NCBI GenBank assembly: GCA_002966495.1
Contig: CP016490.1
Location: forward strand, 3,586,493-3,650,492
Direction of reading: 5' to 3'
DNA length: 64,000 nucleotides
From: Halomonas sp. GFAJ-1
GTDB taxonomy: Bacteria > Pseudomonadota > Gammaproteobacteria > Pseudomonadales > Halomonadaceae
Shown: positions 37,548-46,398 of the stretch, in pieces
Numbering within the stretch: the first letter of the stretch is position 1
Layout of the letters: each line of letters begins with the position of its first letter
Program-made: the position numbers and the translations under genes
Notes under the pieces: model-generated
What the model saw: only the letters and a program-made list of their open reading frames with translations
Told to the model about the DNA's origin: nothing
Databases searched by the model: none

Positions 37548-38744
37548 ATGGGCTATCGTACCCTTCTACGCGATCACCGCAGTGTGCTGGGCATCGCATT
37601 TTTAGCCATGTTCAGTTCAAGCCTTGGACAAAGCTACTTTATCGGGCTCTTCCAAGCCCCCCTTTCAGCACACTTAGGTCTTAGCATAGGGCAGTTTGGC
37701 ACCGCCTATGCGCTGGTTACGCTCATCGCAGGTTTTTTTATGCTGCGCTTTGGGCCATCTATCGACTGGATTAACCCCCGTCGTTTTGCTATCAGCGTGC
37801 TTGTGCTGCTGCTCATCGGTGTTATGTTGCTTACCCTATCGCCCTGGTGGTGGCTAGGGGTGGTCGGTTTAGGCATTGTGCGGCTATGCGGCCAAGGGAT
37901 GCTGACCCATCTAGGTAATACGCTCGCCGCCCGGGAGTTTTCAACACTACGCGGCCGAGCAATGGGGCTTGCAAGCCTTGGCATTCCTCTCGGCGAAGTG
38001 CTGTTACCCCCGCTGGTGGCCGTTGCGCTGGTGTGGGCCAGCTGGCAAACGTCATGGTGGCTGCTATGCGGCCTATTAGCGGTTATATGGCTTGGCTTGT
38101 TGCTAAAAGCTCCTTGGCCAAGCGCACCGGGAGTTAAACCGACCAAGCTCACCGCCCACGGCCCCCGCCCTTTTCGAGAAAAACGTTTTTGGCTGCTGCT
38201 ACCGCTATTAATGGCACTGCCTATTACGATGACGGGGTTGTTTATTTATCAAACCCAGCTCACTCAATCACTGGGCAGCTCCCTCGCCGTTTACGCAATG
38301 GCGCTCAGCGGCATGGGCATTGCCAAACTACCCGGTGCGCTACTAGGTGGGCGCTGGGTTGATAAACTTGGCCCCGTGCGGCTAGCACGCTTTTACCTGC
38401 TGCCCTATGCGCTTGCTATGCTAATGGCAATCACCCTCGGCGGGCATATCAGCGTTTGGGCATTAATGGTAGGCGGCGGTTTAGCCATGGGCGCGCAAGA
38501 GCTTATCTCCTCGGGCTTGATGATTAAGCTGTGGGGCGCCGAACACTTTGGCCGCGTGCGTTCAGCCCTTAGCGCTGCCATGGTGTTTTCAACCGGCATT
38601 GCCCCAGCGGCATTAGGGTTAGCGCTAAACGTAGGTGTTAGTTTTCAAACGCTACTGCTCGGGATGCTGCTGTTTATCATGACGGGCTGGCTACTGGCCC
38701 AGCCCGTGCTAAAAGAAGCGTCGCTTATTCCCCTTGGTCGCTAG
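37548..38744 (+). CDS. MFS transporter
   Basis: This is a 398-residue, 12-segment major facilitator protein. Recognisable features are the TM1 region SSLGQSYFIGLFQAPLSAHL, the loop WINPRRFAI after TM2, and LGGRWVDKLGPVRLARFY between TM8 and TM9. The first half resembles MFS proteins of the OFA/NarK-like region, but no residues identify the substrate. It begins 64 bp from the divergent DksA/TraR-like gene and is convergent with the first usp gene. Confidence 0.82.
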   Translation: MGYRTLLRDHRSVLGIAFLAMFSSSLGQSYFIGLFQAPLSAHLGLSIGQFGTAYALVTLIAGFFMLRFGPSIDWINPRRFAISVLVLLLIGVMLLTLSPWWWLGVVGLGIVRLCGQGMLTHLGNTLAAREFSTLRGRAMGLASLGIPLGEVLLPPLVAVALVWASWQTSWWLLCGLLAVIWLGLLLKAPWPSAPGVKPTKLTAHGPRPFREKRFWLLLPLLMALPITMTGLFIYQTQLTQSLGSSLAVYAMALSGMGIAKLPGALLGGRWVDKLGPVRLARFYLLPYALAMLMAITLGGHISVWALMVGGGLAMGAQELISSGLMIKLWGAEHFGRVRSALSAAMVFSTGIAPAALGLALNVGVSFQTLLLGMLLFIMTGWLLAQPVLKEASLIPLGR

Positions 38745-38783
38745 CCGCTTTTTACGTCGACATAAAAGTGGCTTAGCTATGCA

Positions 38784-39638
38784 TTAACGTAATATCAGTA
38801 CCGGCACCTGGGCGTTACGCAGCATTTGGGTGGTGGTACTGCCCACCAGCAGGTGGCGAATACGCGAGTGGCCGTAGGCCCCCATCACCAACAAATCGAT
38901 ACCCTCCTCTTGCTTATAGGCGCGTAGCGTCTCTTCTACCTCGCCAGCACGGATGGCTCCTTTAGCCGTATGGCCCGCTGCTTCAAGGGTTTCGGTGGCC
39001 CACGCAAGCTGCGAACGATTTTCGGCGGTTTCAGCGCCCACAATCACCACATGGCAGGTAGCACCTTCAAACAGCGGGCTTTTAGCCAGCATTTCAACGC
39101 CTTTGCGGGCGGTTTTGCTGCCATCAAAGGCCATCATCACGTTTTTTGGCTGCGTAAACTGTTTGGGCACCATCAAAATCGGGCGGTGCATTTCACGCAC
39201 TACGCGCTCAAGATTAGAGCCTAAGTGGCCGCTGGCCTGGTGAGCAGTTTCACCACGTTTGCCTACTACCAACAAACGCACCTCTTTTTCGTTCTCTACC
39301 AGCGTTTCTACCAGCGTACCGTTGCGCTGCAAGCAGGGGGGGTCAACAATGCCTAACGCTGCTACCCGTGCCTTGGCAGCATCCAGCATTAAGCGGCCCT
39401 GCTCGCGGGAAATTTTAGCGTGCTGCTCTTCGATCTCCGACAGCTTTTCGAGCAGGTGCTCCCGAGTACCTAAGCCTAAGTTTCCGGTAAGATCAGGCTC
39501 CGCCACCTGGGCGTGGTTATCAACCGTATGAATAAAACGCAGCGGTGCATCAAGGGCTTTAGCGGCCCAAGCAGCATAATCACAGACGCCTTCTGAAAAC
39601 TGTGAGCTATCAATTGCCGCAAGAACGCAATCAGACAT
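38784..39638 (-). CDS. Tandem universal stress protein (two Usp domains)
   Basis: The 284 residues contain two Usp domains. Each keeps the nucleotide-binding loop: GKRGETAHQASGHLGS in the first and GAYGHSRIRHLLVGSTT in the second, so ATP binding is likely. The protein is UspE-like in architecture. It is about two-thirds identical by eye to the second tandem Usp protein at 41670, so the two arose by duplication. AGGAG precedes the start. It is divergent from the crcB operon and may have its own promoter in the 180-bp gap. Confidence 0.88.
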   Translation of the reverse strand: MSDCVLAAIDSSQFSEGVCDYAAWAAKALDAPLRFIHTVDNHAQVAEPDLTGNLGLGTREHLLEKLSEIEEQHAKISREQGRLMLDAAKARVAALGIVDPPCLQRNGTLVETLVENEKEVRLLVVGKRGETAHQASGHLGSNLERVVREMHRPILMVPKQFTQPKNVMMAFDGSKTARKGVEMLAKSPLFEGATCHVVIVGAETAENRSQLAWATETLEAAGHTAKGAIRAGEVEETLRAYKQEEGIDLLVMGAYGHSRIRHLLVGSTTTQMLRNAQVPVLILR

Positions 39639-39818
39639 GTAAGTTTCTCCTAGAGCGGGTGCATCAACGTTATTGTTATTCTCAATCTTTTTTACACGAA
39701 CTTATTGACCAGTGACACCTATAAGCGTTCTTTCTAATGCCAAGAACGCTATCAAAAGCGCTGCAAACAGCGTGCTACACTCGCCACCTACTCAACAGGC
39801 CAGCCAAACGAGGCAAAC

Positions 39819-40208
39819 ATGGGGTACGGTTTTACCAGCGTGTTGCTGGTAGCGATAGGTGGGGCACTGGGCGGGATGGGCCGGTTCGCTATTTCCAACT
39901 GGATGGCAAAACGTTATGGAAGCCATTTTCCCTGGGGTACCTTGGCTGTTAATACCAGCGGCGCGCTTATTGCAGGCTGGCTTTATGGCCAATTAAATCA
40001 ACCTGATACGCAGTTCTCTATGCTATGGCTATTTACGGTAATTGGCGTATTGGGCGGCTATACCACGGTCTCCTCATTCAGCTTACAAACCCTTGCGCTA
40101 TGGCAACGCGGGCAGCTGCTGCGGGCCGCCCTGAATATCGCCGCTACCCTGCTGCTAGGCTTGGCAATGGCTGCGCTGGGCTTTTGGCTCGCTGGGGGCG
40201 CACTATGA
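39819..40208 (+). CDS. crcB: Fluoride channel subunit CrcB (first copy)
   Basis: CrcB/Fluc is a small dual-topology channel that exports fluoride passively. The 129 residues have four membrane segments and the motifs GALGGMGRF, FPWGTLAVNTSGALIAG (pore-lining Asn) and GVLGGYTTVSSFSLQT (phenylalanine box). GAGG precedes the start at 5 nt. The stop overlaps the second crcB start (ATGA). Paired, non-identical CrcB proteins form antiparallel heterodimers in other bacteria, which is the likely state here. No fluoride riboswitch sequence was recognised upstream. Confidence 0.92.
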   Translation: MGYGFTSVLLVAIGGALGGMGRFAISNWMAKRYGSHFPWGTLAVNTSGALIAGWLYGQLNQPDTQFSMLWLFTVIGVLGGYTTVSSFSLQTLALWQRGQLLRAALNIAATLLLGLAMAALGFWLAGGAL

Positions 40209-40609
40209 GCTGGCAGGCGTATCTCGCGGTTGGGATCGGAAGCGGTATCGGCAGTGCGTTGCGCTATAGCGTTTCGTTGGCATCTATGTCAGCTCTGGGC
40301 AGTTTTTTCCCCTGGGGCACCCTTCTCGTTAACGTGCTGGGGTCTTGTTTAATTGGGTGGCTTGCTGCGACCGTGGTTAACCACCCCTCTGGCACATTAG
40401 CACGCTTGCAGCCTCTGCTCGTGGCGGGTCTCTGCGGCGGTTTTACCACTTTCTCACTGTTCAGCTTAGAAACCCTGCACTTTATTAACCAAGGCCAAGT
40501 GGTCATGGCACTTGTGTATATACTGGTTAGCCTGCCGCTGTGGCTATTGGCTGCTGGGTTAGGTGGTCGCCTAGCGCTCTCTAAGGCACCGGATAACTCA
40601 GACCGCTGA
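40205..40609 (+). CDS. crcB: Fluoride channel subunit CrcB (second copy)
   Basis: This 134-residue, four-segment CrcB protein has GSGIGSALRYSV, FFPWGTLLVNVLGSCLIG and GLCGGFTTFSLFSLET. The Phe box is TTFSLFS against TTVSSFS in the first copy, so the pair has diverged. The start is the ATG at 40205 inside the first gene's stop; the longer frame upstream is a shadow. The stop overlaps the next gene (TGATG), giving a three-gene coupled operon. Confidence 0.92.
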   Translation: MSWQAYLAVGIGSGIGSALRYSVSLASMSALGSFFPWGTLLVNVLGSCLIGWLAATVVNHPSGTLARLQPLLVAGLCGGFTTFSLFSLETLHFINQGQVVMALVYILVSLPLWLLAAGLGGRLALSKAPDNSDR

Positions 40610-41565
40610 TGCGTGAACAGCTTGAAAAACAGCAATCCTGGCTCTACCTGGGATTTATTAGCTTAGGACTAACGCTGGGGGTTTTAGCTCCCACACGGGT
40701 AGCCCCCCTTGAGCAACTGCTATGGCCGCTACTTGGTGTGTTGCTCTACGCTACCTTTACCCAAATACCGCTACTGCATATAAAACAAAGTGTTGCTGAT
40801 GTGCGCTTTATGACAGCACTGCTGGTCGGCAACTTTGTTGTCATCCCGGCGTTATTAGGGCTTTTGGTGCTGTGGCTACCGCTTTCCCCGCCGGTGATTG
40901 CCGGGGTGCTACTGGTGCTACTGGTGCCCTGCACGGATTGGTTTATTACCTTTACGCATTTAGGCAAAGGCGATGCTGCCCGCGCAATTGCGGCAACGCC
41001 GCTATTGCTATTGGTACAGATGGCTGCATTACCCGTTTATCTCTGGCTATTTTTGGGCGGCGAGTGGTTTCAGCTAACTTTTTCCACGAACCTACTCAGC
41101 GCGTTTGCAGGGGTAATTTTGCTACCCTTGATGTTGGCATGGCTAACCGAGCTTGGCGCCCAACGATACCGCGCCATTGAACGAACCACGCAACAGCTTG
41201 GCTACCTGCCGGTGCCGCTGTTGGCATTGGTGGTGTTAGTGATTGCCGCTACGCAGGTTAATAGCGTGCTGGCACTTGCCCACGTGCTGCTTCAAGTCGT
41301 GCTTATTTTTGCGGGCTATTTGGTGGTTGCGGCAATGCTAGGCAAACTACTGGGCAAGTTATTTAAGCTCCCCGCCACCAGTGCGCGAACCCTCGTCTTT
41401 AGCTTCGGGACGCGCAACTCCTTTGTGATGCTGCCCATTGCGCTAACCCTGCCAAACGGGTGGCAAGCTGCGGTGGTAGTGATTGTGTTTCAATCTTTAG
41501 TAGAACTATTTGGCATGGTGGCGTACTTACGCTGGGTGCCGAAGCTGCTGCCCTCTAGCCATTAA
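40609..41565 (+). CDS. BART-superfamily permease, arsenite (ACR3)-like
   Basis: This 318-residue membrane protein has about ten segments and the two-repeat pattern of the bile acid/arsenite/riboflavin transporter superfamily. The VPCTDWFITFTHLGKGD segment after TM4 sits where ACR3 proteins carry the conserved cysteine of the arsenite site, and FSFGTRNSFVMLPIAL corresponds to the second-half motif. An ACR3-type arsenite efflux role is likely but not certain; other anions are possible. It is coupled to crcB (TGATG), so its expression is tied to fluoride export. No arsR or arsC gene is nearby. Confidence 0.68.
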   Translation: MREQLEKQQSWLYLGFISLGLTLGVLAPTRVAPLEQLLWPLLGVLLYATFTQIPLLHIKQSVADVRFMTALLVGNFVVIPALLGLLVLWLPLSPPVIAGVLLVLLVPCTDWFITFTHLGKGDAARAIAATPLLLLVQMAALPVYLWLFLGGEWFQLTFSTNLLSAFAGVILLPLMLAWLTELGAQRYRAIERTTQQLGYLPVPLLALVVLVIAATQVNSVLALAHVLLQVVLIFAGYLVVAAMLGKLLGKLFKLPATSARTLVFSFGTRNSFVMLPIALTLPNGWQAAVVVIVFQSLVELFGMVAYLRWVPKLLPSSH

Positions 41566-41600
41566 AAAGCCGGCACACTCAAATGGTAGAGGGCCGGCTG
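41563..41600 (-). terminator. Possible terminator after the sulP-usp operon
   Basis: On the minus strand AGCCGGC / GCCGGCT pair across an 18-nt loop and run into TTTTTAAT. The 7-bp perfect stem is GC-rich, but the loop is long. It would end the minus-strand transcript of the second usp gene. Confidence 0.5.
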
Positions 41601-41669
41601 CGGGAACATGGTGCAAAGCGAGCTAATGTTTACATGCTGATTGTTAACCCTCCGTTAGTAGCGCAAGGA

Positions 41670-42527
41670 TTAACGTAAAATCAGCACCGGTATTTTGCTA
41701 TTACGCAGCATCGCGGTAGTGGTGCTGCCCACTAGCAGGTGGCGAATACGTGAATGGCCATAGGCCCCCATCACCAGCAGGTCAATACCATGCTCTTTCT
41801 CATACGCTTGCAGGGTATCGTCCACCTCACCAGGGCGGATAGCGCCTTCTGCTTTGTGACCAGCATCGCGAAGCGTACTAAGTGCCCAATCAAGCTGAGA
41901 ATGATGCTCTGCGGTGTCTGAGCCCACAATCAGCACATGACACTCGGCACCTGTAAACAGCGGCGAACGGGCCAGCATTTCCACCCCCTTACGGGCGGTT
42001 TTACTGCCATCAAACGCAATCAGCACTTTTTCGGGCTGCTTGAAGGTTTTAGGCACCATAAGTACCGGGCTGTGCATTTCACGCACTACGCGCTCTAGGT
42101 TAGAACCAAGGTGCCCACTGGCTTGGTGAGCGGTTTCACCTCGTTTACCCACCACCAGCAAGCGCATATCTTTTTCAAGCGCTACCAGGGTTTCAACGAG
42201 TGTGCCATTAAGCTGACGGGTAATGGGGTCGCTCACCCCATCATCTATCGCCCGCGCTTTGGCCGCTTCCAGCATGTGCTTGCCCTGCTCGCGATTTACC
42301 TTGGCGCGCCTCTCGTCAAGCTCGGAAAGCTCTTTCATCAGGCGCTCACGGGCACCAAACCGAAGGTTACCCGATAGATTTTGCTCGTCGGGCACTTGAG
42401 AGTGGTTATCCACCACGTGCACAAAACTTAATGGAGCACTCAGCGCCAAACTTGCCCAAGCGGCGTAATCACATACGCCTTCTGAGAACTGGGAGCCATC
42501 AATTGCGGCAAAAACGTGTTCACTCAT
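41670..42527 (-). CDS. Tandem universal stress protein (second copy)
   Basis: This 285-residue paralogue of the protein at 38784 has the same two Usp domains (GKRGETAHQASGHLGSN and GAYGHSRIRHLLVGSTT) and the same N-terminal FxAAIDGSQFSEGVCDYAAW pattern. It follows the SulP transporter by 19 bp on the same strand with a good AAGGAG site, so the two are co-transcribed. SulP transporters are often paired with or fused to Usp domains, which suggests nucleotide-dependent control of the transporter. This link is inferred from family context. Confidence 0.88.
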   Translation of the reverse strand: MSEHVFAAIDGSQFSEGVCDYAAWASLALSAPLSFVHVVDNHSQVPDEQNLSGNLRFGARERLMKELSELDERRAKVNREQGKHMLEAAKARAIDDGVSDPITRQLNGTLVETLVALEKDMRLLVVGKRGETAHQASGHLGSNLERVVREMHSPVLMVPKTFKQPEKVLIAFDGSKTARKGVEMLARSPLFTGAECHVLIVGSDTAEHHSQLDWALSTLRDAGHKAEGAIRPGEVDDTLQAYEKEHGIDLLVMGAYGHSRIRHLLVGSTTTAMLRNSKIPVLILR

Positions 42528-42546
42528 TTCGCTCTCCTTGCGGTGG

Positions 42547-44037
42547 TTAGTGGCCGCCCATCAGTTTTTCAACGGCTGCGGGGTCATTATGAACCGCATA
42601 GCGGTCTACCACCGTCGCGCTGGCTTCATTGAGGCCGACTAACTCAACCTCGGTACCTTCACGACGGAACTTAATCACCACGCGATCAAGCGCCTGAACA
42701 GCGGTAATATCCCAAAAGTGCGCACGGGAAAGATTAATAGTGACCTTATCGATGCTCTCTTTGAAATCAAAAGCACCAATAAAACGCTCAGAAGAGGCAA
42801 AAAATACCTGGCCAACCACTTGATACTCGCGCTCTTTACCAGCATCCACTTCTTTAGAGCCAATGTAGAGAATGTTACCCACTTTGTTGGCAAAGAACAT
42901 TGCCGCCAGTAGAACACCCACAAAGACACCAATCGCTAGGTTGTGCGTTACTACCGTAACGATAACCGTAGCGACCATGACAAAGTTGGTACTCATGGGG
43001 TGCTTTTTCAGATCGCGGATCGATTCCCAGCTAAAGGTACCTATGGCCACCATAATCATTACGGCCACTAACGCCGCCATAGGGATTTGCGATACCCAAT
43101 CGGAAAGAAATACCACCATCATCAGCAATACGACACCGGCGATAAGCGATGAAAGACGTGTACGGCCACCAGATTTAATGTTGATCACCGACTGACCAAT
43201 CATCGCGCAACCTGCCATACCGCCCAGTAAGCCTGAACCAATATTGGCAATACCTTGACCTTTACACTCGCGGTTTTTATCGCTGGGGGTATCGGTTAAG
43301 TCATCCACAATCGTCGCTGTCATCATCGATTCCAGCAGACCCACCACGGTCAACATTAGCGCTGTGGGGAAAATAATCATTAACGTTTCAAAGTTAAGCG
43401 GTACATCCGGCCACAAGAACATTGGCAGGGTATCAGGCAAGTCGCCCATATCGCCGACACTGCGAATCTCCATACCGCTCACCATATACACCACGGTCAG
43501 CACCACAATGCACACCAGCGGGGATGGGATCGACTTACCAATCACGGGTAAATAGGGGAACAGATAAATAATGCCCAAGCCTGCAACGGTCATGGCATAG
43601 ACGTGCCACGTCACGTTGGTTAACTCAGGTAGCTGCGCCATAAAGATCAAAATCGCCAGCGCATTCACAAAACCAGTGACCACCGAGCGAGATATAAAGC
43701 GCATTAGCTCAGCAAGCTTTAAGTAGCCTGCAATGATCTGTAAGACACCCGTTAAGAGGGTCGCAGCCAGTAGATACTCAAGGCCGTGATCACGCACCAA
43801 CGTGATCATCAGCAGCGCCATGGCGCCGGTGGCTGCAGAAATCATGCCCGGGCGACCGCCGGTAAAGGCAATCACTACCGCGATACAGAAAGAAGCATAA
43901 AGGCCGACTTTAGGGTCAACACCTGCAATGATTGAGAACGCAATCGCCTCAGGAATTAACGCCAGCGCGACGACAATACCTGAGAGCGTGTCGCCCTTAA
44001 TGTTAGAAAACCACTCTTGCTTGCTGAAAAGGGTCAT
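42547..44037 (-). CDS. SulP family inorganic anion transporter with STAS domain
   Basis: The 496 residues form a 14-segment SulP core (GDTLSGIVVALALIPEAIAFS at the start, AATGAMALL and GLLGGMAGCAMIGQSVINIKSG further on). A C-terminal STAS domain (about 395-490) contains VTINLSRAHFWDITAVQALD, where the typical phospho-Ser position reads WD. SulP members carry sulfate, bicarbonate or other anions. Sequence resemblance is to the BicA/YchM-like bacterial group, but the substrate is not determined. The Usp gene downstream is in the same operon. The upstream 503 bp to icd is a divergent control region. Confidence 0.85.
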   Translation of the reverse strand: MTLFSKQEWFSNIKGDTLSGIVVALALIPEAIAFSIIAGVDPKVGLYASFCIAVVIAFTGGRPGMISAATGAMALLMITLVRDHGLEYLLAATLLTGVLQIIAGYLKLAELMRFISRSVVTGFVNALAILIFMAQLPELTNVTWHVYAMTVAGLGIIYLFPYLPVIGKSIPSPLVCIVVLTVVYMVSGMEIRSVGDMGDLPDTLPMFLWPDVPLNFETLMIIFPTALMLTVVGLLESMMTATIVDDLTDTPSDKNRECKGQGIANIGSGLLGGMAGCAMIGQSVINIKSGGRTRLSSLIAGVVLLMMVVFLSDWVSQIPMAALVAVMIMVAIGTFSWESIRDLKKHPMSTNFVMVATVIVTVVTHNLAIGVFVGVLLAAMFFANKVGNILYIGSKEVDAGKEREYQVVGQVFFASSERFIGAFDFKESIDKVTINLSRAHFWDITAVQALDRVVIKFRREGTEVELVGLNEASATVVDRYAVHNDPAAVEKLMGGH

Positions 44038-44540
44038 TCAGGGAGTCCATGGTTAAGGGTTTAAAGACACTGCACGCCACAGCCGCAAACAAAGGCAGCT
44101 AAAAGCGTAGGGTAACGAGATGTCGGAAATAGTATCTATCGAAGACGCAAAAGCGCCGATAGCCAAATAACGGCAACGAGGTGCCACAGCGCCGACATAA
44201 CGCGAAGAGCGTCATAGCGCTGATAAGGAGGGGAAACCTAGGGTGGAGTCATCAGCCCTGGTATCGGCAGAGCAATGGCTGCCATAGCATTGTTCATAAA
44301 AAGGACACCTTACTGTTCTATCGTCGTTATTCAGGCGAGATAACACCTGCTAAGTGCTTTCACATCATCCCGAACGCGGCATTCTACCAGTAAAGCACTC
44401 AAGCCGCACCCGTCACCCTAGACGTTTAGACGACGGCTTCGGGATGACCTGTTGCCTTGCCATGGCTTACCATAAGCCACCTTATAGATAGAGAAACGCT
44501 CAGCGTTTGGGCGAATGATTTTACGTTAGAGGAGCAGTAT
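44038..44540. other. 503-bp intergenic region between sulP and icd with paired inverted repeats
   Basis: No gene is supported here; the short open frames lack ribosome sites. It must hold divergent promoters for sulP and icd. In the half next to icd, two interleaved inverted repeats are visible. AGTGCTTT at 44353-44360 pairs with AAAGCACT at 44392-44399. TCATCCCGAA at 44365-44374 pairs with TTCGGGATGA at 44438-44447. AAGCCG (44401) can also pair with CGGCTT (44434). The pairings are partly exclusive, as in an RNA leader with alternative folds. I recognise no known riboswitch. Confidence 0.55.
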
Positions 44541-45554
44541 ATGAGCCAGTCAATTGCAGTGATTAAGGGTGATGGCATTGGTCCCGAGATTATGGATGCA
44601 ACCCTGCAAGTGCTGGACGCGCTAGATTGCGGCTTAAATTACGAGTTTGTTGATGCTGGCCTAGGCGCGCTTGAAAAGCACGGTACGCTGATTCCTCAAG
44701 CGTCACTGGACGCTATTGAAAAATATGGCCTTGCCCTGAAAGGCCCGCTTACCACGCCGATTGGTAAGGGGTTCTCCTCTATTAACGTGCAATTGCGCCG
44801 CCATTTTGACCTGTACGCCAATGTGCGCCCCGCCATTAGTTTCCCCGGCACAAAATCGCGCTACGACGATATCGACATGATTACCGTGCGAGAAAATACC
44901 GAAGGCGCCTACCTCTCCGACGGCCAGGAGATGATTGACGACGGCAATACCGGCATCTCGGTGATTAAGGTCACTCGCCAAGGCTCTGAACGCATCGTGC
45001 GTTACGCCTTTGAGCTGGCCAAAGCCAACGGCCGTAAGAAAGTGACCGCAGTGCATAAAGCCAACATTATTAAAACCAGCTCAGGGCTGTTTTTAGATGT
45101 AGCACGGGAAATTGCCAAAGAGTATCCAGAGATCGAATTCCAGGAAATGATCGTGGATAACGCCTGTATGCAGCTGGTGATGAACCCCCATCAGTTTGAT
45201 GTGGTGGTCACCACTAATCTGTTTGGCGATATTCTTTCTGACCTGTGCGCTGGGCTAGTGGGCGGTTTAGGCTTAGCACCTGGCGCTAACATCGGCGAAA
45301 AAGCCGCGATTTTTGAAGCGGTACACGGCTCAGCACCGGATATTGCAGGCCAAAAAATTGCTAACCCTTGCGCCCTGCTCTTGGCTGCAGCACAGATGCT
45401 TGATCACTTGGGCATGAACGCAAAAGGCGACGCTATCCGCCAGGGTATTCGCACAGTACTGGAAACCCGTCGTGATATGGTCACCCCTGATATGGGCGGC
45501 ACCGGCACTACTGATACCTTCGCTCAAGCATTGGTGGAACACGTTAAAGCGTAA
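44541..45554 (+). CDS. Isocitrate dehydrogenase, NAD-type beta-decarboxylating family
   Basis: This 336-residue member of the isocitrate/isopropylmalate dehydrogenase family starts IAVIKGDGIGPEIMDATLQV. The substrate segment SINVQLRRHFDLYANVRP (phosphorylation-site Ser with the following arginines) indicates isocitrate. HGSAPDIAGQKIANP carries the Asp typical of NAD specificity, rather than the Lys/Tyr pair of NADP enzymes. NLFGDILSDL supplies metal ligands. It resembles the small NAD-dependent IDH group and not E. coli Icd. GAGGAG lies 6 nt before the ATG at 44541. Tartrate or homoisocitrate activity is less likely but not excluded. Confidence 0.83.
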   Translation: MSQSIAVIKGDGIGPEIMDATLQVLDALDCGLNYEFVDAGLGALEKHGTLIPQASLDAIEKYGLALKGPLTTPIGKGFSSINVQLRRHFDLYANVRPAISFPGTKSRYDDIDMITVRENTEGAYLSDGQEMIDDGNTGISVIKVTRQGSERIVRYAFELAKANGRKKVTAVHKANIIKTSSGLFLDVAREIAKEYPEIEFQEMIVDNACMQLVMNPHQFDVVVTTNLFGDILSDLCAGLVGGLGLAPGANIGEKAAIFEAVHGSAPDIAGQKIANPCALLLAAAQMLDHLGMNAKGDAIRQGIRTVLETRRDMVTPDMGGTGTTDTFAQALVEHVKA

Positions 45555-45567
45555 GTGCAGCGCACAA

Positions 45568-45604
45568 AGCACTGCTATCAGCTTTTGAGTCTGATAGCGG
45601 TGCT
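45568..45604 (+). terminator. Long hairpin after icd, no T-tract
   Basis: AGCACTGCTATCAG pairs with CTGATAGCGGTGCT (13 of 14 bases plus one G-T) around a 9-nt loop, 13 bp after the icd stop. No T-run follows, so it may protect the 3' end of the mRNA or act with Rho rather than terminate alone. Confidence 0.5.
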
Positions 45605-45611
45605 AGCCATT

Positions 45612-45643
45612 AACGGAAGCAAAGCGCAACGGAAGCAAAGCGC
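45612..45643. repeat. 16-bp tandem duplication
   Basis: AACGGAAGCAAAGCGC occurs twice head to tail between icd and the tetR gene. It looks like a recent replication-slippage duplication. No coding or regulatory role is apparent. Confidence 0.9.
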
Positions 45644-45690
45644 TATTTATAAGCACTATTTCTTAAGTCCTAATCCTGACCTGTGAGCGC

Positions 45691-46281
45691 TTAAGCACTA
45701 AGCCCACGTAAAATATGCGCCACCTGTTGCTCGGCTTGTTGCTGGCTAGCGCCACTTTTTAGCAACATCCGTAGCCCGGACATGGAAAGTGTTAAAAAGT
45801 AAGCCAGACTTTGAGCATCGCGCGCTGCGGGAATGGCTCCTTCTTGTTGCGCTTGCTCCACTACGTTGACAAAAAACTGAGTAATCGCCTGCACGCTCTC
45901 TACAGCGGCATCCGACACCGCCGTTCCTGTATTACCAAGCTCGGTGGCCGAGTTGAAAATCAAACAGCCAAGCGCTGCCTGCTCACTTTCTGCTTGCTGC
46001 GCCGTACGCTCCAGCATGCCTTGAATAAACGCCCAGGCACTCTCTTCTTGGGCAAGCGATTCAGCCAGCCGCTCAAGCAGTGCTTCTCGGTAGCGAGCAA
46101 GCACCTGCAAAAACAGCGCCTCTTTATTCCCATAGGCTTGGTAAAGACTGCTACGGGAAATATGCATCGCATCCAACAAATCACGCATAGAAGTATGGTG
46201 ATACCCCGAACGCCAAAACGCATGCATCGCAGCGGTCAGCGCCACTTCGGGCTCATGCTGTAGTGGTCGACCAAGACGCAT
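45691..46281 (-). CDS. TetR/AcrR family transcriptional regulator
   Basis: The 196 residues begin MRLGRPLQHEPEVALTAAMH. The helix-turn-helix is HTSMRDLLDAMHISRSSLYQ followed by AYGNKEALFLQVL, a standard TetR DNA-binding domain. The C-terminal ligand domain contains LGCLIFNSATELG, typical of the subgroup with TetR_C_6-like pockets. The start at 46281 follows GAGG at 8 nt; an open frame continues upstream without a family match. It lies 117 bp downstream of a periplasmic rhodanese gene on the same strand. Its target is unknown. Confidence 0.87.
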   Translation of the reverse strand: MRLGRPLQHEPEVALTAAMHAFWRSGYHHTSMRDLLDAMHISRSSLYQAYGNKEALFLQVLARYREALLERLAESLAQEESAWAFIQGMLERTAQQAESEQAALGCLIFNSATELGNTGTAVSDAAVESVQAITQFFVNVVEQAQQEGAIPAARDAQSLAYFLTLSMSGLRMLLKSGASQQQAEQQVAHILRGLSA

Positions 46282-46398
46282 TTTCACCACCTCAACATCG
46301 GCATTTAAAATTAGCGTGTTAATGTAGCACACCTTTCTCTTGCCAATGCAGCCATCACGCGCCCACCAAAAGGAACGCGATGTGTTGCCATCAGCATA

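Noticed and set aside
39639..39818. Fluoride riboswitch upstream of crcB
   Set aside because: The crcB-motif core sequence was not found in the 180-bp gap, and the gap also serves a divergent usp gene.
44181..44393. 70-residue open frame in the sulP-icd gap
   Set aside because: It has no ribosome site and no recognisable sequence, and it overlaps the inverted repeats.
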